Origin: Anaerolineae bacterium
Lineage (GTDB): Bacteria; Chloroflexota; Anaerolineae; J102
Reading direction: 5' to 3'
Length of the DNA stretch: 16,639 nt
Assembly (NCBI GenBank): GCA_026992375.1
Contig: JALXAF010000314.1
Span: 1-16,639 of the forward strand
This document shows positions 7,964 to 14,081 of this stretch, piece by piece (within the stretch, counting starts at the first letter, position 1; every line of letters starts with the position of its first letter). The position numbers were made by a program, and so were the translations under genes. The notes beneath the pieces were generated by a model. That model was given only the letters and a program-made list of their open reading frames with translations, did no database searches and had not been told where the DNA came from.

Positions 7964-8048
7964 GGAGACTGGACAGTGGAGACCGGATAGTGGATATTGC
8001 CCCCTTTCCGGAATGATTCGAATACCAAATACTGAATATCAGCTATCC
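7964..8048. repeat. Heptad-repeat hairpin, GGATAGT family
   Basis: The left arm is five phased heptamers: GGAGACT, GGACAGT, GGAGACC, GGATAGT, GGATATT (7964-7998). The right arm is AATACCA, AATACTG, AATATCA, GCTATCC (8021-8048). GGATAGTGGATATT (7985-7998) is complementary to AATATCAGCTATCC (8035-8048) at 12 of 14 positions. The function is unknown. Confidence 0.55.
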
Positions 8049-8105
8049 TGTTGCGAAATACCTGGCAAAATTTGTCAAGTTCCCAACGAGCAAAAGTGAA
8101 GTATG

Positions 8106-8170
8106 TCTAAATTTGGAATTACGGCCCAATCCAGAAATCGTTTGCACCAACTAATACTTATGAGTATAAT
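8106..8170 (+). promoter_or_regulatory. Promoter upstream of the response regulator with TCTAAATTTGGAATT box
   Basis: The box TCTAAATTTGGAATT (8106-8120), a -35-like TTGCAC (8142-8147) and a perfect -10 TATAAT (8165-8170) have exactly the spacing seen at 561-625. The first 46 nt of the two elements align without gaps at 33 positions. Predicted transcription starts near 8177 and runs toward the response-regulator gene at 8638. Confidence 0.55.
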
Positions 8171-8205
8171 ACATAAAAGGCATGGCACATATCATCCCTT
8201 CCTGC

Positions 8206-8333
8206 ATTTTTACAATTTCACGTGGCCAACGCCCGACAAAACACGTCAAACGTAAAGTGTAAAACATCGAAACATGGCAAAGAGGTTCTTCTTGACGTTT
8301 GACGCATGACGTTTGACGAGAAATTGTAAAAAT
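8206..8333. repeat. Long inverted repeat with CGTCAAA heptads
   Basis: ATTTTTACAATTTC (8206-8219) and GAAATTGTAAAAAT (8320-8333) are perfect 14-nt inverted repeats. Inside them, ACGTCAAACGT (8243-8253) is complementary to two copies of ACGTTTGACG (8295-8304 and 8309-8318). The right arm contains four phased TGACGNN heptamers (8293-8320). The element could be a MITE-like relic, a cruciform, or an RNA hairpin in the leader of the response-regulator mRNA. Confidence 0.6.
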
Positions 8334-8400
8334 CGTGTTACTATACAGGCCACAGCGAAAAACGTCTGACGAAGCAACGTTAGCCATCTGCGCCAACCCA

Positions 8401-8496
8401 CGTCGTGCGTAAAACGTCAAACGTCAGACCGTTATCGCCAAAGATGCGTCCTGCAATGAGCCATGATATCGTTACAGCAATGTGACGTTTGACGGT
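8401..8496. repeat. Second CGTCAAA heptad hairpin before the response regulator
   Basis: The phased heptamers CGTCGTG, CGTAAAA, CGTCAAA, CGTCAGA (8401-8428) face TGACGTT and TGACGGT (8483-8496). CGTCAAACGTCA (8415-8426) and TGACGTTTGACG (8483-8494) are a perfect 12-nt inverted repeat. It may act in RNA folding, or as operator half-sites for a dimeric regulator. Confidence 0.55.
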
Positions 8497-8637
8497 CTTG
8501 TCATGTTGCCTGTTGGCGGCTCTAACCTTCAAAGTTCGACATGTGAGCTGTATAGTCACAAAATCGTTTTGAATGGGAATAAACCATGCACATAAAGACG
8601 ACTTTCCCGCATACGCTTTCTGTATTGACACTATCTT

Positions 8638-9288
8638 ATGAGCCCGATTCGCGTTTTGCTGGCAGATGATCATCCAGTTTTAAGACAAGGCATTCGCACC
8701 ATCCTGGAGATGGAGGAGGACATCCAGGTCGTGGCGGAAACAGGGGACGGCGAGACCACAATACGGCGGGTAATGGAATTGAAGCCGGATGTCCTGGTGC
8801 TGGATGTATCCATGCCTAAAGCAAATGGCGTTGAAGTAATCAAAGCGCTCTCGGCCTCTTATGAGCCGGTCAAGGTGCTGGTGTTGAGCGCCTACGATGA
8901 CGAAAACTTCATCACAGAGATGGTGGAAGTGGGAGCGGCAGGCTATTTGCTCAAAAGAGAAGCTGTAGAAGTCATCGTCGAGGCGGTGCGCGGCGTGGCC
9001 TCTGGAGAGACAGGATGGTTCAGCAGAGCCATCATCAACAAGATGCTGACAGCCCAGAAATCTTCGCGCGAAATTGTATTCACCGATCGAGAAAAAGAGA
9101 TATTGCATTATCTGGCTTTGGGATGGACGAATACAAAAGTTGGAGAAATCCTCGGCATTTCGGAACGTACGGTGCGATATCATTTACGCAATATCTATGA
9201 CAAAATCGGCGCGGATTCCAGGGGAATGGCTATTGCCTGGGCAGTGAGACATGGATACGAGCAAAAAAAGCCATCTGCGATAGCTTGA
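8638..9288 (+). CDS. NarL/LuxR-family response regulator (ComA-like)
   Basis: This is a 216-residue two-domain response regulator. The receiver has the acidic pair D10-D11, phospho-acceptor D56 in VLVLDVSMP, switch residue S84 and K106. A LuxR-type helix-turn-helix fills residues 146-206, with FTDREKEILHYLALGWTNTK and ISERTVRYHLRNIYDKIG. Phosphorylation should promote dimerisation and DNA binding. As the first gene of the signalling block it is the natural partner of the HisKA_3 kinase at 11491; kinases of that class pair with NarL-type regulators, and Bacillus ComA belongs to this family. The start is fixed by the receiver N-terminus, but there is no ribosome-binding site before it, so translation may be leaderless or weak. 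A terminator hairpin follows at 9316-9344. Confidence 0.92.
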   Translation: MSPIRVLLADDHPVLRQGIRTILEMEEDIQVVAETGDGETTIRRVMELKPDVLVLDVSMPKANGVEVIKALSASYEPVKVLVLSAYDDENFITEMVEVGAAGYLLKREAVEVIVEAVRGVASGETGWFSRAIINKMLTAQKSSREIVFTDREKEILHYLALGWTNTKVGEILGISERTVRYHLRNIYDKIGADSRGMAIAWAVRHGYEQKKPSAIA

Positions 9289-9315
9289 GAAAGCTCAATT
9301 ATCGGACAAAAAAAT

Positions 9316-9344
9316 AAAAGACTGTCGCAAACGACAGGACTTTT
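9316..9344 (+). terminator. Terminator hairpin after the response regulator
   Basis: CTGTCG (9322-9327), loop CAAA, then CGACAG (9332-9337). The stem extends through AAAAG (9316-9320) pairing with CTTTT (9340-9344). The flanking A-rich and T-rich sides make it potentially bidirectional. It separates the regulator transcript from that of the precursor. Confidence 0.6.
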
Positions 9345-9356
9345 CGCCGAAAATTG

Positions 9357-9365
9357 TGTTATACT
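9357..9365 (+). promoter_or_regulatory. Extended -10 promoter of the precursor gene
   Basis: TGTTATACT is an extended -10 (TG-N-TATACT) with no good -35. This arrangement often needs an activator, which would fit control by the neighbouring response regulator. Predicted start is near 9372, giving a leader of about 215 nt before the ATG at 9589. Confidence 0.45.
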
Positions 9366-9576
9366 TGTTCAAATGGATATGCACTGTAACGGCCAACGTA
9401 TTTCTTGTTGACTCAACGCGGATACAAGGAAACACGAATAAAATTTTATTTGAACGACAGCGGATCTTCATTTCCTTCGTATCTTTGTGAAAAGAGAGAT
9501 ATTGGGGCCAATAACCTTAGTAGTTATAGTGCACCTCAAATCGCATCCAGTTTCCTATCCATTCCCACCATCTAGC

Positions 9577-9582
9577 AGGAGG
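9577..9582 (+). promoter_or_regulatory. Ribosome-binding site fixing the precursor start
   Basis: A perfect AGGAGG lies six nt before the ATG at 9589. It is the strongest ribosome-binding site seen in the window and decides against the longer open frame that begins at 9487. Confidence 0.85.
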
Positions 9583-9588
9583 CTACTT

Positions 9589-10041
9589 ATGGCAAGCCAA
9601 TTTCAACAAATGATCTATCGTCTTTCCACCGACAGCGATTTCCGCCAGCGATTTCTGGCAGATCCTCACGCCGCCTTGTCCGCTTTCGAATTGTCGGAAG
9701 AGGAACGGAATGTTCTCTTCGACATGCGGGCGCTCTTAAGCCAATCCCGTCACGCCAGCGGCCCCAATGGCCCCTGGGACTGGCAATTCGGCTCTCGCGA
9801 CGTTCACGCCAGCGGCCCCAATGGCCCCTGGGACTGGCAATTCGGCTCTCGCGACGTTCACGCCAGCGGCCCCAACGGCCCTTGGGACTGGCAATTCGGC
9901 TCCCGCGACGTTCACGCCAGCGGCCCCAATGGCCCTTGGGACTGGCAATTCGGCTCCCGCGACGTTCACGCCAGCGATGGTCCCAACGGCCCTTGGGACT
10001 GGCAATTCGGCTCGCCCGAAACAAAAGCGCAATCGTCCTAA
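9589..10041 (+). CDS. Five-repeat precursor peptide, putative multi-core ComX-like prenyl pheromone
   Basis: This is a 150-residue protein with a leader and a tandem core region. The leader (1-54) starts MASQFQQMIYRLSTDSDFR, continues FLADPHAALSAFELSEEER, and is predicted helical. It resembles both the N-terminus of pre-ComX and the leaders of NHLP/Os1348-type RiPP precursors (from memory of those families). Residues 55-142 are four exact repeats of HASGPNGPWDWQFGSRDV and a fifth with one inserted Asp, then the tail PETKAQSS. Each repeat has two Trp, ten in all (63/65, 81/83, 99/101, 117/119, 136/138). There are no Cys, no signal peptide and no membrane helix. The ComQ-like gene 140 nt downstream suggests Trp prenylation. 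Other ribosomal-peptide fates are possible. The start is set by AGGAGG at 9577-9582. Confidence 0.85.
   Translation: MASQFQQMIYRLSTDSDFRQRFLADPHAALSAFELSEEERNVLFDMRALLSQSRHASGPNGPWDWQFGSRDVHASGPNGPWDWQFGSRDVHASGPNGPWDWQFGSRDVHASGPNGPWDWQFGSRDVHASDGPNGPWDWQFGSPETKAQSS
9751..10014 (+). repeat. Five tandem 54-nt coding repeats
   Basis: Units begin at 9751, 9805, 9859, 9913 and 9967. Units 1-4 encode identical 18-residue peptides. Units 1 and 2 are identical in DNA, while units 3 and 4 differ from them only at third codon positions (AAT/AAC, CCC/CCT, TCT/TCC). Unit 5 carries an extra GAT codon and ends after Gly-Ser. The 12-residue block GPNGPWDWQFGS is invariant in all five. Confidence 0.95.
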
Positions 10042-10091
10042 GCGAAATCGCCCGAACCCCAAATTGATGATGAATGGTGAGTGGGCGTTCG

Positions 10092-10142
10092 CCCGCCGTC
10101 AGGGTGACCGCCAACGGCGGGGGTTGTAGCGCGTCCTTTTTT
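10092..10142 (+). terminator. Possible attenuating hairpin between precursor and ComQ-like gene
   Basis: CCCGCCGT (10092-10099) is perfectly complementary to ACGGCGGG (10114-10121). A run of six T's (10137-10142) follows, but 15 nt beyond the stem, so this is not a textbook terminator. It could lower expression of the enzyme gene relative to the precursor, a common arrangement in peptide operons. Confidence 0.4.
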
Positions 10143-10181
10143 CGCCATATTCGCCCTATGCTGGAGATCGCGACGTAGCGC

Positions 10182-11195
10182 GTGGTCTCCCGGCCCACTG
10201 CCAACCTTATTGGACGGAAGATTATCACGCAATCAGCCCTTCAGGTATATGAGCTGCTAAAAAACGTTATCCTGAATCTGGAAAAGGATAAGGTTTATAC
10301 GCGTCTCATATTAACCATCTTCGAAAAAGAAAGACAGAAAGAAGAGGTTGCGCCCTTTACGCTGACGGCATTGCCGCTGCACACCTGCCTGGTGGCGGGC
10401 GGCAATGCCGACGATGCGATTCCCGTTGCAGCCGCCTGGTTCTCCCTACACCTTGCAGCGCAATTCCTGGATGATGTGGAAGATGGCAGCGACGTCGTCC
10501 TGGACGGGCGGTTGATCCCGCCGCCGGTGGCCGTGAATTTGGGGACAGGATTCATCGCTATAGCCAACATTGCATTGCTTGAATGCAACATCGATGCAAC
10601 GCTGTGCGCATTCCTGGGGGCGGAGTTCAATCGCACCATCTTGCAAATGGCGATAGGACAGCACGCCGACATCACCCGGCGCAGCCAGATGAATATGGAG
10701 GCCTATCGTCAGGTGATGGCCGCAAAATCTGGCAACTTCTTCCTCCTAGGCTCCTGGGCGGGAGCCCGGCTGGCCACTGAGAACGAGGCGCTGCTCTCAC
10801 AATTCGAGAGCTTTGGCTATAATCTGGGCATGATGCTGCAACTCAATGACGATTTGAAGGATTTCCGCCAGGGTGGTGAGAAAGGCGATATCGCGTCCGG
10901 GCAATATACATTCCCTGTCGTGTACGCCCTATCAGTGGCCTCGCCGCTGGAGAGAAAACGCCTGCAGGGTTTGTTATCCAGGGCGAGCGAAGATGAAGGT
11001 GCGGAAAAAGAAGCCAGAACACTGGTGCGCATGTTGGGAGGGGAAGTGTATCTATTGGCGGAGATGTTGCGCTATCGGCGTCGGGCCATGGCTGCCCTCG
11101 ACGCTATCGGTTTGGAAGGAGAAGATCGCGAGATGCTGGAACGTTATGTGGAGCAGCTTTCCTTTAATACCAAAGGCATTCCAAAGACCGATTGA
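10182..11195 (+). CDS. ComQ-like isoprenyl transferase (polyprenyl synthetase fold)
   Basis: This 337-residue class-I trans-prenyltransferase-fold protein starts at GTG. The first Asp-rich motif is DDVED (97-101) and the second DDLKD (223-227), so prenyl-diphosphate/Mg binding looks intact. AKSG (181-184) is also present. The GGKxxRP motif that binds IPP in chain-elongating synthases is absent; its place is taken by LPLHTCLVAGGNADDA (64-79). From memory, Bacillus ComQ has a similar LH...FGGEN...MDDLED arrangement and a GQHDDIT segment, matched here by GQHADIT (159-165). ComQ transfers a geranyl or farnesyl group to a Trp of ComX. The position next to a Trp-rich precursor fits that role. An ordinary farnesyl- or geranylgeranyl-diphosphate synthase is the main alternative. 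No strong ribosome-binding site is seen. Confidence 0.85.
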   Translation: MVSRPTANLIGRKIITQSALQVYELLKNVILNLEKDKVYTRLILTIFEKERQKEEVAPFTLTALPLHTCLVAGGNADDAIPVAAAWFSLHLAAQFLDDVEDGSDVVLDGRLIPPPVAVNLGTGFIAIANIALLECNIDATLCAFLGAEFNRTILQMAIGQHADITRRSQMNMEAYRQVMAAKSGNFFLLGSWAGARLATENEALLSQFESFGYNLGMMLQLNDDLKDFRQGGEKGDIASGQYTFPVVYALSVASPLERKRLQGLLSRASEDEGAEKEARTLVRMLGGEVYLLAEMLRYRRRAMAALDAIGLEGEDREMLERYVEQLSFNTKGIPKTD

Positions 11196-11490
11196 AAACA
11201 GACGCCATGGAGGCGCACATGCTGCAATAGCTGCGTCTCGACGTAACTGCTAACGTACACGACTTTAAGCCTCAAAAAGCCACGAAGGCTCGAAATTTTT
11301 CGAAAACACAAAGAGAAAAATACTTCGTGCCATTATTTTCCTCGCGTCTTCGTTGCAGAAAGTGATGATGAGACCTTCGTAGTTACGTCTCGGCAGATGA
11401 AAATAGCCGTGCTCAGTCCATATACGTACGCGTTCAGAGGCCGAACAGCTTGGAAGGGATATTTCACAAAAGATCGCAGTATGTTGGTGT
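11196..11490. other. Intergenic region with repeat elements before the kinase gene
   Basis: This region contains degenerate 8-nt words (CACGAAGG, CTCGAAAT, CACAAAGA, then CTTCGTGC and CTTCGTTG on the other side), an internal CGAAATTTTTCG palindrome (about 11290-11301), and ACCTTCGTAGTTAC (11373-11386), a one-mismatch copy of the motif at 9514-9526 and 267-280. GACGTAACTGC (about 11240-11250) and GTAGTTACGTC (11379-11389) form imperfect flanking inverted repeats. No convincing promoter or terminator was found. Confidence 0.5.
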
Positions 11491-13965
11491 ATGAACGCAT
11501 TTGGGATAAAATACGAAGCAATGAAGAAAACGCGCCGTCTTACATGGAAAAATCGCAAGCCCGCCTGGATGGCTTCCACGTTTCTGCTGATAGCCATCGT
11601 CAACCTGATTTTCTTGTTCTGGAGCGGATGGGACAGCGCGCGCAGTCCTTACGATGGCATAAAGCTATCCCCCACAGATCAGGTGGAAAGCATCGATTCT
11701 GATGGGCCTGCGGCCAGAGCGGGCATTCGTCTTGGAGATACTATCATCGCGATCAACGGCATGTCGATAAAAGAAATGACATCACCGTATGAGGGCTTGC
11801 ACGCGGGCGACCAGTCGGTCTATTCAGTTATCAGAGATTCGCAACTGATTATCGTGACGGTAAATCTCGAGTCATTGCCCGTGCGGTCATTGATCGCCAC
11901 CGAAGAACCGATTTTTGTGGGTTTTATCTTCTGGGCTACATCCCTTTTCATTTGGCTGGTGACGCCCTACACTCGAGTGTCGCAGATATTCTTTTTGCTC
12001 GGACAAGCAGCCACTCTCATGTTCGCAACCGGGACGATTTCCACTTTCAGAAGAAACTCTGTGGAAAATTACATCTTCACCGTCTCGGTGCTTCTCCTAA
12101 GCGCCTTTATAGCTCACTTTTATGTCACCTTTCCCGTCCAACGCAGAAAGCTTTATCGGCGGATATTTCTCGCCTGTATATATGGGGCGGCAGCGCTATT
12201 GATTGTCAGTCACACCCTCGCCACATACACCGATGCACAATATCAATGGATACGTTTCCTTAACTCACAAAAACTGACTTTCATCACCATTGGACTTGTG
12301 GCGGCGCTGTTGAGTCTATTTGCCCCTCAAACTGGCGCATCCATCCATTCACGACGCCAAAAACGCCTGCTCGTCGCCGGCATGTTGATCAGTGTGCTAC
12401 CAGTGTTGCTACTCTCGTTCCTGCCGCAGCGACTTGCACAAAAACCATTGCTCAGCTATTTCTGGACCTTCCCGTTTCTTATCATTCTGCCGCTCTCATA
12501 CGCCTACGCGGCTCGCGTCGAGAATCTCGACAGGTTCGATTATCTTCTCAAGCGCATAATCAGCACCTTCATTCTGGGTGGTATATTCTCTGCAATTTAT
12601 TTCATCATCTTTGGCGTTCTACACAGTGCGTCATTCCCCACTCGATGGTGCCACATCACGGCGGGTTCGCTGATGCTTCTGCTGATAGTGGCATCCATAA
12701 CGCCTCTCAAACGTCGCATCGATCTGGGGTTGGATCATTTTTTCTACGGCCATTGGTACGACTACCGCTCCATCATCCAGCAAAACAGCCGTCACCTGAG
12801 CGGGATGATCAGGTTCGAGGAACTAGCCCACGATCTCCTGCAAAACGTCCGCACCATGCGCTTCAAAGAAGCCATCCTGTTTCGGAAAGAGGGTGACCGA
12901 TTGCGCCCCTATCGTTATTTTGGCTACCCATCACAAATCATCAAAGATGTCGTTCTGAGCGAAAACGACGTCACAATCCAGCGGCTAATGCGGATTGGGA
13001 AGCCCTGTGAGTCGACGATACTGGTGAGGGACGGCCAAAATCTCTCCCCCGCCGAACAGAAATTGTTGAAAGACGCCCATATCCAGATATGGCTGCCGCT
13101 GCTTACGGCCAAGAACGAATTGCTGGGAGTGATGACCCTGGGACAGCGTCAATCCAACGAAAGGTTGGACAAAGATGACTGGGCCATTCTCGATACCCTG
13201 ACGGATCAAACCTCTCTGGCCGCCGAAAATATCCATCTGGTGGAGACGCTGCGCAAGCAATTGCAGTCGTTGGAGCGTATGCAGAAGGAGTTGAAGGAGG
13301 CGAAATGGCGCCTCGCCGACAATCGAGAGCGGGAACGTCTGGAACTAGCGCAGTTGCTGCACGACGGCCCGATCCAGGACATTTACGGCGTGCTTTATCA
13401 ATTGGCCATATGGCGCAAGCTGCACGAGGCAAAAGACGATCCCGCGCTGGACGCTATAGAAAACGATCTGAAGTCGATAGAGCAGCATCTACGCTTTTTC
13501 AGCACCGAGCTGCGCCCGCCAACCCTGGAGACCTTTGGCCTGGAAAGGGCCGTACGCTCTCACATTAGCAAGCTTCGAGAGACAAATCCCGAGATAGAGA
13601 TTTTGCCCGATCTGACACCACTCGGCGACGTCGCCACTCGCGAGATGGATCTTGCACTGTTTCGCATTTATCAAGAAGCGGTGCGCAACGCCATTCGTCA
13701 CGCCCGCCCTTCCAAAATATGGGTGCGACTCTTCAAAGACGACAAGCGTATCATCCTTGAAATCGAGGATAACGGCCAGGGATTCGAACCGCCAAAGTCG
13801 TGGATGGACTTCGCTCGGCAGGGACATTTGGGGATTTTAGGCATAACCGAGCGGGTGGAAGCCATTGGCGGCAATCTGGAAGTGAAAGCATCCATCGGAG
13901 CGGGGGCATTGCTACGGGTGACCGTCCCCATCAAAACATCGGTTCAGAGAAAACGCCCGAAGTAG
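11491..13965 (+). CDS. PDZ-containing multi-membrane-pass sensor histidine kinase (ComP-like)
   Basis: This 824-residue kinase is in the inner membrane. TM1 (about 27-46) is followed by an extracytoplasmic PDZ domain (about 60-128) with VESIDSDGPAARAGIRLGD. Nine more predicted helices follow (near 141-159, 164-183, 193-214, 225-244, 262-278, 293-311, 323-341, 356-377, 388-405). Then come a GAF domain (about 440-585), a short coiled coil, HisKA_3 with LLHDGPIQ (phospho-His 624) and ELRPPTLETFGL, and a HATPase with N-box YQEAVRNAIRHA (N733), DNGQG (760-764) and GHLGILGITERV. ATP and phosphotransfer motifs are intact. Bacillus ComP has the same kinase class and a polytopic sensor that binds prenylated ComX, so this is the likely receptor. 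ATG at 11521 (residue 11) is an alternative start; neither has a clear ribosome-binding site. Confidence 0.9.
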   Translation: MNAFGIKYEAMKKTRRLTWKNRKPAWMASTFLLIAIVNLIFLFWSGWDSARSPYDGIKLSPTDQVESIDSDGPAARAGIRLGDTIIAINGMSIKEMTSPYEGLHAGDQSVYSVIRDSQLIIVTVNLESLPVRSLIATEEPIFVGFIFWATSLFIWLVTPYTRVSQIFFLLGQAATLMFATGTISTFRRNSVENYIFTVSVLLLSAFIAHFYVTFPVQRRKLYRRIFLACIYGAAALLIVSHTLATYTDAQYQWIRFLNSQKLTFITIGLVAALLSLFAPQTGASIHSRRQKRLLVAGMLISVLPVLLLSFLPQRLAQKPLLSYFWTFPFLIILPLSYAYAARVENLDRFDYLLKRIISTFILGGIFSAIYFIIFGVLHSASFPTRWCHITAGSLMLLLIVASITPLKRRIDLGLDHFFYGHWYDYRSIIQQNSRHLSGMIRFEELAHDLLQNVRTMRFKEAILFRKEGDRLRPYRYFGYPSQIIKDVVLSENDVTIQRLMRIGKPCESTILVRDGQNLSPAEQKLLKDAHIQIWLPLLTAKNELLGVMTLGQRQSNERLDKDDWAILDTLTDQTSLAAENIHLVETLRKQLQSLERMQKELKEAKWRLADNRERERLELAQLLHDGPIQDIYGVLYQLAIWRKLHEAKDDPALDAIENDLKSIEQHLRFFSTELRPPTLETFGLERAVRSHISKLRETNPEIEILPDLTPLGDVATREMDLALFRIYQEAVRNAIRHARPSKIWVRLFKDDKRIILEIEDNGQGFEPPKSWMDFARQGHLGILGITERVEAIGGNLEVKASIGAGALLRVTVPIKTSVQRKRPK

Positions 13966-14034
13966 ATAGGGGCGCCTTCCTCGTTCGCTGCGCAAGAAAA
14001 TGTCTCTCGCAAATTGGTGCAAGGGAAGCCAGCT

Positions 14035-14064
14035 TTTGGCGCTTGCATGGGGCGATGGTAAAAT
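14035..14064 (+). promoter_or_regulatory. Candidate promoter of the exopolysaccharide genes
   Basis: An extended -10 TGGTAAAAT (14056-14064) lies 18 nt after a weak TTTGGC (14035-14040). Predicted start is near 14071. It would begin a separate transcript for the glycosyltransferase and sugar-phosphate transferase. Confidence 0.4.
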
Positions 14065-14081
14065 AGGTTGCTGCCCAGCTT

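Larger units (their letters stand above)
7806..8637. other. Long AT-richer intergenic region between smc and the signalling block
   Basis: No plausible coding sequence is visible in these 832 nt. I see a diverged copy of the TAAATTTGG...AACCGTTT element (about 7909-7942) without a -10, a heptad hairpin (7964-8048), a good promoter (8106-8170), and two further heptad hairpins of the CGTCAAA family (8206-8333 and 8401-8496). If the promoter at 8165-8170 drives the response-regulator gene, its leader would be about 460 nt and would contain both CGTCAAA hairpins. No clear intrinsic terminator for smc is present. Confidence 0.6.
9289..9588. other. Regulatory interval before the repeat precursor gene
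   Basis: This 300-nt gap holds the terminator of the response-regulator gene, an extended -10 promoter, two perfect palindromes (GTTGACTCAAC, 9407-9417; AATAAAATTTTATT, 9437-9450), one copy of ACCTTAGTAGTTA (9514-9526) and the ribosome-binding site at 9577-9582. An in-frame upstream extension of the precursor to an ATG-less start at 9487 crosses the repeat element and is not believed to be translated. Confidence 0.5.

Noticed and set aside
8625..8630. TTGACA as a -35 element of the response-regulator gene
   Set aside because: It lies eight nt before the start codon, so its transcript would begin inside the gene, and there is no -10 at the right distance.
9487..9588. 34-codon upstream extension of the repeat precursor
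   Set aside because: A perfect AGGAGG six nt before the ATG at 9589 sets the start, and the extension runs through an intergenic repeat motif.
9751..10014. CRISPR array
   Set aside because: The 54-nt units are contiguous, in frame and protein-coding, with no variable spacers and no cas genes.
9736..10228. Repetitive translations in other frames and on the minus strand across the repeats (for example VPGAIGAAGVNVA)
   Set aside because: Any frame through a 54-nt repeat is repetitive; synonymous variation and the ribosome-binding site identify the frame starting at 9589 as the coding one.
11397..11702. Separate gene overlapping the kinase start
   Set aside because: Two thirds of it overlaps the kinase in another frame and the translation there is not protein-like; kept only as a possible remnant.
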